Shown here piece after piece: positions 1 to 6,041 of a stretch of DNA of 29,222 nucleotides; position 1 is the stretch's first letter; each line of letters starts with the position of its first letter. Source of the DNA: Pseudomonadota bacterium (GTDB lineage: Bacteria > Pseudomonadota > Gammaproteobacteria > Xanthomonadales > Xanthomonadaceae); contig JAEZYE010000040.1 in assembly GCA_023419315.1 (NCBI GenBank), positions 1-29,222 on the forward strand, read 5' to 3'. The position numbers were made by a program, and so were the translations under genes. The notes under the pieces are model-generated. The model was not told the DNA's origin. It made no database searches and saw only the letters and a list, made by a program, of their open reading frames with translations.

Positions 1-128
1 GGCTTGCCGCCCTTGTGCGGGCCCGGCTTTCCCTTTGCGTGATCCGGCTTGCGGTCGGGCTTGCGCTCGGGTTTGGGACTCGGCTTGAAGCCCAGCCCCA
101 GCAGTTGGTCTCGGAAGGAATCACTCAT
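1..128 (-). CDS. DUF2058 family protein, N-terminal fragment (cut by window edge)
   Basis: The gene starts at the ATG complementary to 126-128 and runs off the left edge, so only 42 codons are visible. The visible protein begins MSDSFRDQLLGLGFKPS and continues into a Lys/Pro/Arg-rich, hydrophilic stretch. A short amphipathic start with RDQLLGLGFK followed by a basic tail is what I recall for the YaiL-like DUF2058 nucleic-acid-associated proteins of xanthomonads. That assignment is from memory of the family, and the conserved C-terminal part is not in view. It lies 46 bases downstream of slyX in the same direction and may be read from the same transcript. A small hairpin lies between them. Confidence 0.6.
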   Translation of the reverse strand, partial: MSDSFRDQLLGLGFKPSPKPERKPDRKPDHAKGKPGPHKGGK

Positions 129-144
129 TGCAGTTCAAGCGCAT

Positions 145-163
145 CGCGCCTGAGAGCGGCGCG
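145..163 (-). other. Short hairpin between slyX and the DUF2058 gene
   Basis: CGCGCC at 145-150 pairs with GGCGCG at 158-163 around a seven-base loop. No T-tract follows in the direction of transcription, so it is at best an attenuating or RNA-processing structure rather than a clear terminator. Confidence 0.3.
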
Positions 164-174
164 TGCAAAGGGTA

Positions 175-408
175 TCAATAATGGGGCGGCGGCGGCTCGT
201 CGGGCGGTTCGGCGTGGAGCTCACCGCGCAACTTGCGCAGATCGGCCAGCAGGTTCATGAGCAACTCGGTATTGCGGCCGCTTTCAGCGCGCGCATCCGC
301 GAGTGCGTCACTCAGCTCGCCCATCGCCTGTTCCTGGAACGCAAGCCGCGTTTCCAGTTCCACCAGACGCTGTTCGAGCCGATCCTGCGTGAACAGATCA
401 CTGGGCAT
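175..408 (-). CDS. slyX: SlyX family coiled-coil protein
   Basis: A 77-residue protein. The start MPSDLFTQDRLEQRLVELE was chosen because it gives the normal SlyX length (about 70-80 residues); upstream in-frame codons lie inside ugd and read as nonsense. Residues about 8-60 form one continuous heptad-rich helix (LEQRLVELETRLAFQEQAM, then LMNLLADLRKLRGEL), and the protein ends in the proline-rich PPDEPPPPHY typical of SlyX. The biochemical role of SlyX is not well defined. The E. coli name comes from linkage to slyD, an FKBP-type isomerase, and here too an FKBP-type isomerase lies two genes upstream, though of the exported type. The start overlaps the end of ugd by 11 bases, which suggests translational coupling. 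Confidence 0.85.
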   Translation of the reverse strand: MPSDLFTQDRLEQRLVELETRLAFQEQAMGELSDALADARAESGRNTELLMNLLADLRKLRGELHAEPPDEPPPPHY

Positions 409-1750
409 GAATCGAACGCCCGCGACCGATGCCGTAGTACGCCAGTCCGGCCTGTTCCACTTCAGCCGGCTCGTACAGATTGCGGCCATCGAAGATCACC
501 GCATCCTTCAGCTTGGTCTTCAGGCGCGCGAAGTCGGGGCTCCGGAACTGTTTCCATTCGGTCACGACAATCAGCGCATCGGCGTTCTCGATGGCCGCAT
601 TCGCCGAATCGCAGAGCACCAGATCGTCGCGTTCACCGAAGATGCGATGCGCTTCTTCGCCAGCTTCCGGGTCGTAGGCGCGGACGTGGGCGCCGGCTTC
701 CCAGAGCTGCGACAGCAGTCGACGGCTGGATGCTTCGCGCATGTCGTCCGTGTTCGGCTTGAACGCCAGTCCCCATACCGCGAACGTGCGTCCCCGCACC
801 CCTTCATCCTCGCCGCGATCGAAGTGACGCTGGACCAGTTCGAACAGATGACCTTTCTGGTTGTCGTTCACCGCTTCGACCGCATCGAGCAGGCGCGGCT
901 GGTAACCGCTCTGCTGCGCGGTGCGCGCCAGCGCCTGCACATCCTTCGGGAAGCACGAGCCGCCGTAACCGGCGCCGGGATAGATGAAGTGCCAACCGAT
1001 GCGCGGATCCGAACCGATGCCCTGGCGGACATGCTCGATATCGGCGCCCACGCGCTCGGCGATGTTGGCGATCTCGTTCATGAAGCTGATCTTGGTCGCC
1101 AGCATCGCGTTGGCCGCGTACTTGGTCAGTTCGGCCGAGCGCACGTCCATCACCACGATGCGTTCGTGATTGCGGTTGAACGGGGCGTAGAGACGCTTGA
1201 GCTTCTCCACTGCCGTGCTGCTGTTGGCGCCGATGACGATGCGGTCAGGACGCATGCAATCCTGCACCGCGTCGCCTTCCTTCAGGAATTCCGGATTCGA
1301 AACCACATCGAAGTCGACCTTCGCGCCGCGCGCATCGAGTTCGGCGGCGATGGCGGCGCGCACCTTGTCGGCCGTGCCGACCGGCACCGTCGACTTGTCG
1401 ACCACGACAGTCGGGCGTGCGATGTGCTTGCCGATCGTGCGGGCCACGGCCAGCACGTACTGGAGATCCGCGCTGCCGTCTTCATCCGGCGGCGTGCCCA
1501 CCGCGATGAAGACGATTTCGCCGTGCGTGATCGCTTCGGCCGCATCCGTGGTGAAACGAAGACGTCCGGATGCGTGGTTTTCCTTCACCATCGGCTCCAG
1601 GCCGGGCTCGTAAATCGGAATGATCCCGTTGTTCAGCCCGTTGACCTTCGCCTCATCGATATCAACGCAGATGACGTCGTGGCCGACTTCAGCCAGGCAG
1701 GTACCAGTGACCAGGCCCACATAGCCCGTACCGAAAATCGCAACACGCAT
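398..1750 (-). CDS. ugd: UDP-glucose 6-dehydrogenase
   Basis: A 450-residue cytoplasmic enzyme that oxidises UDP-glucose to UDP-glucuronate with two NAD+, feeding exopolysaccharide, lipopolysaccharide or sugar-nucleotide pathways. The N-terminal Rossmann motif GTGYVG is at residues 7-12, followed by the family segment GTPPDEDGSADLQYV (about 85-99). Catalytic features are visible: Lys210 and Asn214 in ELTKYAANA, and the thioester-forming Cys266 with Asp270 in GGSCFPKD. The C-terminal UDP-binding domain contains VWGLAFKPNTDDMREA. The start at 1750 is supported by a GGAGGTT ribosome site six bases upstream. The gene begins only 28 bases after the FKBP gene and overlaps slyX, so the three are probably one transcript. 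Confidence 0.96.
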   Translation of the reverse strand: MRVAIFGTGYVGLVTGTCLAEVGHDVICVDIDEAKVNGLNNGIIPIYEPGLEPMVKENHASGRLRFTTDAAEAITHGEIVFIAVGTPPDEDGSADLQYVLAVARTIGKHIARPTVVVDKSTVPVGTADKVRAAIAAELDARGAKVDFDVVSNPEFLKEGDAVQDCMRPDRIVIGANSSTAVEKLKRLYAPFNRNHERIVVMDVRSAELTKYAANAMLATKISFMNEIANIAERVGADIEHVRQGIGSDPRIGWHFIYPGAGYGGSCFPKDVQALARTAQQSGYQPRLLDAVEAVNDNQKGHLFELVQRHFDRGEDEGVRGRTFAVWGLAFKPNTDDMREASSRRLLSQLWEAGAHVRAYDPEAGEEAHRIFGERDDLVLCDSANAAIENADALIVVTEWKQFRSPDFARLKTKLKDAVIFDGRNLYEPAEVEQAGLAYYGIGRGRSIHAQ

Positions 1751-1754
1751 TCGT

Positions 1755-1761
1755 AACCTCC
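1755..1761 (-). promoter_or_regulatory. Ribosome binding site of ugd
   Basis: Read on the minus strand this is a near-perfect Shine-Dalgarno sequence (AACCTCC on the plus strand), a few bases before the ATG at 1750. It rules out the longer in-frame start about 20 codons upstream, which would overlap the FKBP gene. Confidence 0.7.
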
Positions 1762-1778
1762 GTTGATTTGAACGCTCT

Positions 1779-2714
1779 TTATTGCAGGATGCCCATGAGC
1801 TCGACGTCAAACGTCAGCGTGGCGTCCGGTCCGATCGAGCCATCCGGCGTGCCGCTCTTGCCGTAGCCCAGGTCGCCCGGAATCCAGAAGCGGTACTTCG
1901 CGCCGACCGGCATCAGCGAAACGCCTTCCGTCCAGCCCGGGATGACCTGGTTCAGGCCGAACTCCGCCGGCTGGCCGCGATCGTAGGAACTGTCGAACTG
2001 CTTGCCGTCCAGCAACTTGCCCACGTAGTTCACGCGAACGCGGCTGCTGGGCGTCGGGCGCGCGCCGTTGCCTTCGCGCAACACCATGTACTGCAGACCG
2101 GACGGCGTGGTGATGACGCCCTTCTTGGCTTTGTTCTCGGCCAGGAACTTCGCACCTTCCTCGCGATTGCGCTGACCCGCCTGGCTCTGCCGGCGCGTGG
2201 CGAATTCCTGCAGCGTGGCCTGTGCCTGTTCCGGCGTCATCAGCGGCGTACCCGTCTTGCTGAATGCAGTACGCACGGCCTGCGTGAAAACGGCCAGATC
2301 GATGTCGTTCTTCAGTTCGGCCAAGGACGGACCGACCATGTAGCTGCCGAACATCAGGCCGACCTTCTCCTTGGAGACGGCTGGCGGCTGGGCGCCCGGC
2401 GGCATGCCCGGCACCTGCTGGCCCTGGCTGATCGCCACGCTCATGCGGAGCGCTTCGTTGGTCGCCTGCGCTTCCTGCTGGCTGATCAGCGGCTGGCCGC
2501 CGTCCATTGCATTCTTGACCGCGCGTTCGAATGAAGGCACGTCGATGTACGACGCGACCGGCGCGAAGGATTGGCCGACGTCCACGCCGATGGCGTAGCT
2601 GACTTTCTCACGCTCGTTAGAGAGCACGGTTTTCTCCTGTGCAGACACATTGACTCCCAGCGTTGCCGCCATGATTGCCACCCACGCGGCGACGCCGCGA
2701 ACCGACCGCTTCAT
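1779..2714 (-). CDS. Exported FKBP-type peptidyl-prolyl isomerase (FkpA/Mip-like) with duplicated N-terminal domain
   Basis: A 311-residue protein expected in the periplasm or at the cell surface, catalysing cis-trans isomerisation of X-Pro bonds during folding of exported proteins. Residues 1-25 are a signal peptide (KRSVRG, hydrophobic core, cleavage near VSAQ). Two copies of the FKBP_N dimerisation-type domain follow: EREKVSYAIGVDVGQSF (about 35-90) and SKEKVGLMFGSYMVGPS (about 115-172), each ending in an 'EQAQAT'-like segment. A charged linker helix leads to the FKBP domain (about 222-311), which has the expected pocket residues Tyr230, Phe240-Asp241, Trp261, Tyr284 and Phe302. The start has an AGGAG-type ribosome site. 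Mip and FkpA normally carry one such N-domain. It is followed closely by ugd. Confidence 0.92.
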   Translation of the reverse strand: MKRSVRGVAAWVAIMAATLGVNVSAQEKTVLSNEREKVSYAIGVDVGQSFAPVASYIDVPSFERAVKNAMDGGQPLISQQEAQATNEALRMSVAISQGQQVPGMPPGAQPPAVSKEKVGLMFGSYMVGPSLAELKNDIDLAVFTQAVRTAFSKTGTPLMTPEQAQATLQEFATRRQSQAGQRNREEGAKFLAENKAKKGVITTPSGLQYMVLREGNGARPTPSSRVRVNYVGKLLDGKQFDSSYDRGQPAEFGLNQVIPGWTEGVSLMPVGAKYRFWIPGDLGYGKSGTPDGSIGPDATLTFDVELMGILQ

Positions 2715-2793
2715 TCCTCTGCTCCTCAGCTGTTGCCGCGACGTGGCGGCAAATAAAACGGATTGTCGCATGCGCAACCGTCAGGCGCGCGCA

Positions 2794-3351
2794 TCAACGC
2801 GCCGGCTTCGCGAGTTCGCGCTCGATCGCGGCGACCACGTTCGGATCATCGGGCTTGGTCTTGCTCGAGAAATTCGCTACCACGCGACCATCGCGCCCAA
2901 TCAGATACTTGTGGAAATTCCAGCCCGGTTCGACGCCGGTCTGCGCCTTCAGCGATCGGTACAGCGGCGTTGCATCCGCGCCCACGACATGCACTTTCTC
3001 GAACATCGGAAAGCGCACGCCATAAGTCAGCGTGCAGAACTCCTGGATTTCCTTTTCTGATCCGGGCTCCTGCCCTTTGAAGTCGTTGGACGGGAAGCCG
3101 AGGACGTTGAATCCACGCGCGCTGTATTTCTGCTGCAACGCTTCCAGTGCTTCGTATTGCGGCGTGAAACCGCACTTGCTGGCGGTATTGACCACCAGCA
3201 ACACCTGACCGCCGTAGGTCTGATTCAGGTTTATCGGGCTCTTGCCGGCCAGCGGGCGGTAGCTGACATCGAGCAGTGTCGCCGCGGCGGCCGTCGCCAC
3301 CCAAGCCAGTCCCGCCACTAAAGTCATGTTTTTCAACCACTTGAGGTTCAC
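2794..3351 (-). CDS. Glutathione peroxidase family protein, exported, Cys-type
   Basis: A thiol peroxidase of the glutathione peroxidase family that reduces hydrogen peroxide or lipid hydroperoxides; many bacterial members use thioredoxin rather than glutathione. The peroxidatic Cys lies in NTASKCGFTPQY, and the conserved Gln/Trp/Asn elements appear as FPSNDFKGQEPG and WNFHKYLIG. The N-terminus MNLKWLKNMTLVAGLAWVATAAAA is a signal peptide, so the enzyme acts outside the cytoplasm. I chose the GTG at 3349-3351 (185 residues) because GGAG precedes it by seven bases. The ATGs at 3369 and 3327 have no convincing ribosome site. The gene lies 79 bases upstream of the FKBP gene, and both products serve the periplasm. 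Confidence 0.87.
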   Translation of the reverse strand: MNLKWLKNMTLVAGLAWVATAAAATLLDVSYRPLAGKSPINLNQTYGGQVLLVVNTASKCGFTPQYEALEALQQKYSARGFNVLGFPSNDFKGQEPGSEKEIQEFCTLTYGVRFPMFEKVHVVGADATPLYRSLKAQTGVEPGWNFHKYLIGRDGRVVANFSSKTKPDDPNVVAAIERELAKPAR

Positions 3352-3419
3352 GGGAAGGCTCCGGCGCATGGGGACGGGAAGTATGCCTTCAGTTGGGTTC
3401 GAAAAAGTGTGTGAGTTGC

Positions 3420-3447
3420 TTGACCGGGCGTGTCTTGGTGTTATAGT
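3420..3447 (+). promoter_or_regulatory. Sigma70-type promoter of the GntR-ABC operon
   Basis: TTGACC at 3420-3425 is separated by 16 bases from TATAGT at 3442-3447. Transcription should begin near 3454, about 30 bases before the ATG at 3486. The -10 element lies inside the palindrome described next, so a repressor bound there would occlude it. Confidence 0.65.
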
Positions 3448-3460
3448 TACATACAACACC
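3437..3460 (+). promoter_or_regulatory. Palindromic operator, likely site of the YtrA-type GntR regulator
   Basis: GGTGTT at 3437-3442 is mirrored by AACACC at 3455-3460, and the intervening 12 bases (ATAGTTACATAC) are partly symmetric as well (TA steps at matching positions). The arms flank the -10 element and the predicted start point. GntR regulators of the YtrA group commonly repress their own operon from such sites, and the only regulator gene nearby is in this operon. Binding by that protein is inference. The site is also upstream of the divergent glutathione peroxidase gene. Confidence 0.6.
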
Positions 3461-3485
3461 ACTCACCCAATGAAGGGGGGGACCG

Positions 3486-3740
3486 ATGAACCCGAAACTG
3501 CTCAACACACTGTCCGGCCTGGCGGCCAGCGGCGCCCTGCTGACCCTGGGCCTGCTGTGCGACGGTTCCGATGCCCGCCTGCGGGATGCCACGGAAGGCA
3601 GCCCTCTGGCCACCATCGACGCAGCCATCGAAGCTGGCGCCGCCGAAGCCGAACAGGCCAAGCGACAGGCGCGCCGCGCCCGCGCCACGCTGTCGATGCC
3701 CTATTTCTCTTTCGCGCAGTCACTGCGCCCGCGGGGCTGA
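3486..3740 (+). CDS. Small hydrophobic-start protein of unknown function, first gene of the GntR-ABC operon
   Basis: An 84-residue protein I do not recognise. It begins MNPKLLNTLSGLAASGALLTLGLLC, a single hydrophobic segment (about 7-25) with a Cys at 25 that could be either a signal anchor or, less likely, an imperfect lipobox. A middle Ala/Glu-rich part (IDAAIEAGAAEAEQAKRQARRARA) looks helical and amphipathic with a basic end. A G-rich ribosome site (GGGGGGACCG) precedes the ATG. The stop codon is three bases before the GntR start, so it is almost certainly co-translated with the regulator and transporter. It could be a small accessory subunit or membrane-tethered modulator of the transporter. 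Base composition and codon use match a real gene. Confidence 0.7.
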   Translation: MNPKLLNTLSGLAASGALLTLGLLCDGSDARLRDATEGSPLATIDAAIEAGAAEAEQAKRQARRARATLSMPYFSFAQSLRPRG

Positions 3741-3743
3741 ACC

Positions 3744-4106
3744 ATGGCCGACATCCAGTGGAGCGACGGCGCTCCCATCTACCGTCAATTGAAGGATCGC
3801 GTGATTGCCATGATGCTAGACGGCGTATTGAAACCGGGCGATGCCCTGCCTTCCGTCCGTCAGGTGGCGGCCGAGTACCAGCTCAATCCGATCACCGTCT
3901 CGCGTGCCTATCAGGAACTGGCCGACGAAGCGCTGGTGGAGAAGCGTCGCGGCCTGGGCATGTTCGTCACCGAGGAAGCCTCGAAGAAGCTGCTCAAGAG
4001 CGAGCGCGAGCGCTTCCTGCATGACGAGTGGCCGGGCGTCGCCGAACGCATCGAGCGTCTGGGCCTGACCGTGGAAGAACTGCTGCAAGCCAAGGGGATC
4101 AAGTGA
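3744..4106 (+). CDS. GntR family transcriptional regulator, YtrA subfamily
   Basis: A 120-residue DNA-binding regulator. Residues about 10-75 form the GntR winged helix-turn-helix (PIYRQLKDRVIAMMLDGVLKPGDALPSVR, then NPITVSRAYQELADEALVEKRRGLGMFV). The remaining 45 residues form the short two-helix C-terminal domain of the YtrA subgroup, too small to bind an elaborate metabolite; this subgroup is typically coupled to ABC transporter genes. The stop codon overlaps the ATG of the ATPase gene by one base (TGATG). It probably acts on the palindrome at 3437-3460. Confidence 0.93.
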   Translation: MADIQWSDGAPIYRQLKDRVIAMMLDGVLKPGDALPSVRQVAAEYQLNPITVSRAYQELADEALVEKRRGLGMFVTEEASKKLLKSERERFLHDEWPGVAERIERLGLTVEELLQAKGIK

Positions 4107-4996
4107 TGAATGTCGCCACCGAACACAGCCGCATTGCCGACGCCGTGGTGTCCGCGAACGGCCTGCGCAAGGCGTATCGCAACAAGCTCGCGCTGGACAA
4201 CACGCGCTTCGAAATCGAACGCGGGAAAATCATCGGTCTGATCGGCCCCAACGGCGCCGGCAAGACCACCGCGCTGAAGGCCATCCTCGGGCTGATTCCG
4301 TTCGAGGGTGAGCTCAAGGTCCTCGGACTCGACCCGCGCAAGCAGCGCGAGCAGTTGATGAACGATGTCTGCTTCATCGCCGACGTGGCCGTGCTGCCGC
4401 GCTGGATGCGGGTGAAGGAAGCCATCGATTTCGTCGCCGGTGTGCACCCGCGTTTCGACCGCGCCAAGTGCGAGCGCTTCCTCGCCAACACGCAGCTCAA
4501 GCCCAACCTGCGCGTGCGGGAAATGTCCAAGGGCATGATCGTGCAGTTGCACCTGGCGCTGGTGATGGCCATCGACGCCAAGCTGCTGGTGCTGGACGAA
4601 CCCACGCTGGGCCTGGACATCCTCTATCGCAAGCAGTTCTACCAGCGCCTGCTGGAGGATTACTTCGACGAGCAGAAGACCATCATCGTGACCACCCACC
4701 AGGTCGAGGAGATCGAGCACATCCTCACCGACGTGATGTTCATCCGTGACGGCCGCATCGCATTGACCGCGCAGATGGACGAAGTGGCCGAGCGCTACAC
4801 CGAAGTGCTGGTGTCGGCCGACCGCGTCGAAGCGGCGCGCGCGCTGAAACCCATCGACGAACGCGGCCTGCCCTTCGGCAAGACCGTCCTGCTCTATGAC
4901 GGAGTGTCCCGCGCCGAACTGTCCGCGCTGGGCGAGACGCGCAATCCCGGCCTGGCCGATCTCTTTGTCGCCATCATGAAAGGAACCTACGCATGA
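4106..4996 (+). CDS. ABC transporter ATP-binding protein (YtrB-like)
   Basis: A 296-residue cytoplasmic nucleotide-binding subunit that powers the permease encoded next. Walker A is GPNGAGKT at 47-54, Walker B LLVLDEP at 160-166, and the switch His198 is in VTTHQVEE. The signature motif reads MSKGM (140-144) instead of LSGGQ. In the Q-loop region (CFIADVAVLPRWMRV, 89-103) no obvious Gln is present. Both deviations are shared by some GntR-linked exporters, but they leave open how efficiently it hydrolyses ATP. The start was set at the ATG overlapping the GntR stop rather than an upstream in-frame ATG inside that gene. It overlaps the permease by four bases (ATGA). Confidence 0.93.
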   Translation: MNVATEHSRIADAVVSANGLRKAYRNKLALDNTRFEIERGKIIGLIGPNGAGKTTALKAILGLIPFEGELKVLGLDPRKQREQLMNDVCFIADVAVLPRWMRVKEAIDFVAGVHPRFDRAKCERFLANTQLKPNLRVREMSKGMIVQLHLALVMAIDAKLLVLDEPTLGLDILYRKQFYQRLLEDYFDEQKTIIVTTHQVEEIEHILTDVMFIRDGRIALTAQMDEVAERYTEVLVSADRVEAARALKPIDERGLPFGKTVLLYDGVSRAELSALGETRNPGLADLFVAIMKGTYA

Positions 4997-5988
4997 ACGC
5001 CGCCACTTCCGTGCAGGCCACCAAGGCGACCGCCTTCAAGTGGCTGCTGAAACGAGAATTCTGGGAGAACCGCGGCGGCTTCCTGTGGGCGCCGGTCGTG
5101 ACGGGCGCCATCGTCACGGTGCTGACGTTCATCGCCGCCACCATCGGCGTGATCCGCTTCTTCCAGTTCAAGAAGGACGCGAGTTTCGACCTCAACATGG
5201 ACAGCGACATGCTGGAGCATGCGCGCCAGCTGGGTTCGGTCGGCGACGGCATCCTGATGGGCGGCATGGGCCTGACCCAGCTGGTGCTGGCCTTCGTGGT
5301 GTTCTTCTACGCACTGGGCACGCTGTACGACGATCGCCGTGATCGCAGCATCCTGTTCTGGAAGTCGCTGCCGGTTTCGGATACGCAGATGGTGCTGTCG
5401 AAAGCCGCGTGGGCGCTGATCCTGGCTCCGCTGCTGTCCATCGCCATCGGCGTGCTGGTCGGCGTGGCGTTGTGGGTGATCGCCGCGGTGTCGATGGGTG
5501 TGATGGGCGTGCCCGCTGGCTGGGCGATGTTCACCCATTCGCATCCGCTGACCGTCATCGGCAACGTGGTGTCCACCGTTCCGCTGTACCTGTTCTGGGC
5601 ACTGCCGACCGTGGGCTGGCTGATGTTCTGCTCGGCCTGGGCACGCAGCAAGCCGTTCCTGTGGGCCGTGCTGGTGCCGGTGCTGGCCTGCGTGATCATC
5701 AGCATGTTGGGCATTCTGGGCGTCGATGTTCCCTACGGCCCGCTCTGGTACACCGTCGTCTATCGCGGCCTGATGAGCGTGATGCCGGGTACGTGGTCGC
5801 CGCGCAGCCTGAGCAGCGAAGCGCTGCAGGGCCAGGAGATCGAGACCCCGGCTGATCTGGTCCGCATGATGAACCTTGGCAACAACTGGCATGTCTTCAC
5901 CACGGCCGACTTGTGGATCGGCGCTGCGGTCGGCGTCGCCCTGATTGCAGCCGCCATCTACCTGCGCCGCTGGCGCGAAAGCGAATAA
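4993..5988 (+). CDS. ABC-2 type transporter permease
   Basis: A 331-residue inner-membrane protein with about six hydrophobic segments, roughly at 33-57, 92-113, 138-170, 190-212, 220-245 and 305-325. Before the first segment is the amphipathic LLKREFWENRGGFLW. The cytoplasmic segment DDRRDRSILFWKSLPVSD after the second segment is typical of ABC-2 exporters paired with YtrB-like ATPases. An extracellular loop separates the last two segments. The substrate cannot be told from the sequence; relatives have been linked to antimicrobial peptide response and envelope homeostasis. Its start overlaps the ATPase stop (ATGA), so the two are translationally coupled. A strong hairpin follows the gene. 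Confidence 0.92.
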   Translation: MNAATSVQATKATAFKWLLKREFWENRGGFLWAPVVTGAIVTVLTFIAATIGVIRFFQFKKDASFDLNMDSDMLEHARQLGSVGDGILMGGMGLTQLVLAFVVFFYALGTLYDDRRDRSILFWKSLPVSDTQMVLSKAAWALILAPLLSIAIGVLVGVALWVIAAVSMGVMGVPAGWAMFTHSHPLTVIGNVVSTVPLYLFWALPTVGWLMFCSAWARSKPFLWAVLVPVLACVIISMLGILGVDVPYGPLWYTVVYRGLMSVMPGTWSPRSLSSEALQGQEIETPADLVRMMNLGNNWHVFTTADLWIGAAVGVALIAAAIYLRRWRESE

Positions 5989-6000
5989 ACCTGCCCCCAC

Positions 6001-6027
6001 GCACCGGAGCGCTTGCTCCGGTGCTTT
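6001..6027 (+). terminator. Strong hairpin after the ABC permease (terminator or attenuator)
   Basis: A perfect ten-base stem GCACCGGAGC / GCTCCGGTGC encloses the tetraloop GCTT, followed by only three T residues. It begins 12 bases after the permease stop and ends just before the next gene's ribosome site. Partial termination would lower expression of the downstream exported proteins relative to the transporter. Confidence 0.6.
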
Positions 6028-6041
6028 CGATGGAGAGATGC

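Noticed and set aside
233..1756. A 507-codon plus-strand frame opposite ugd
   Set aside because: Shadow of ugd from codon bias. Ugd has its full set of catalytic residues and a good ribosome site; the plus-strand translation shows no motifs.
3438..3459. The palindrome as a divergent promoter for the glutathione peroxidase gene
   Set aside because: TATAAC is present on the minus strand but the corresponding -35 region (GGGTGA) is poor, so I list it only as an operator with possible influence on that gene.
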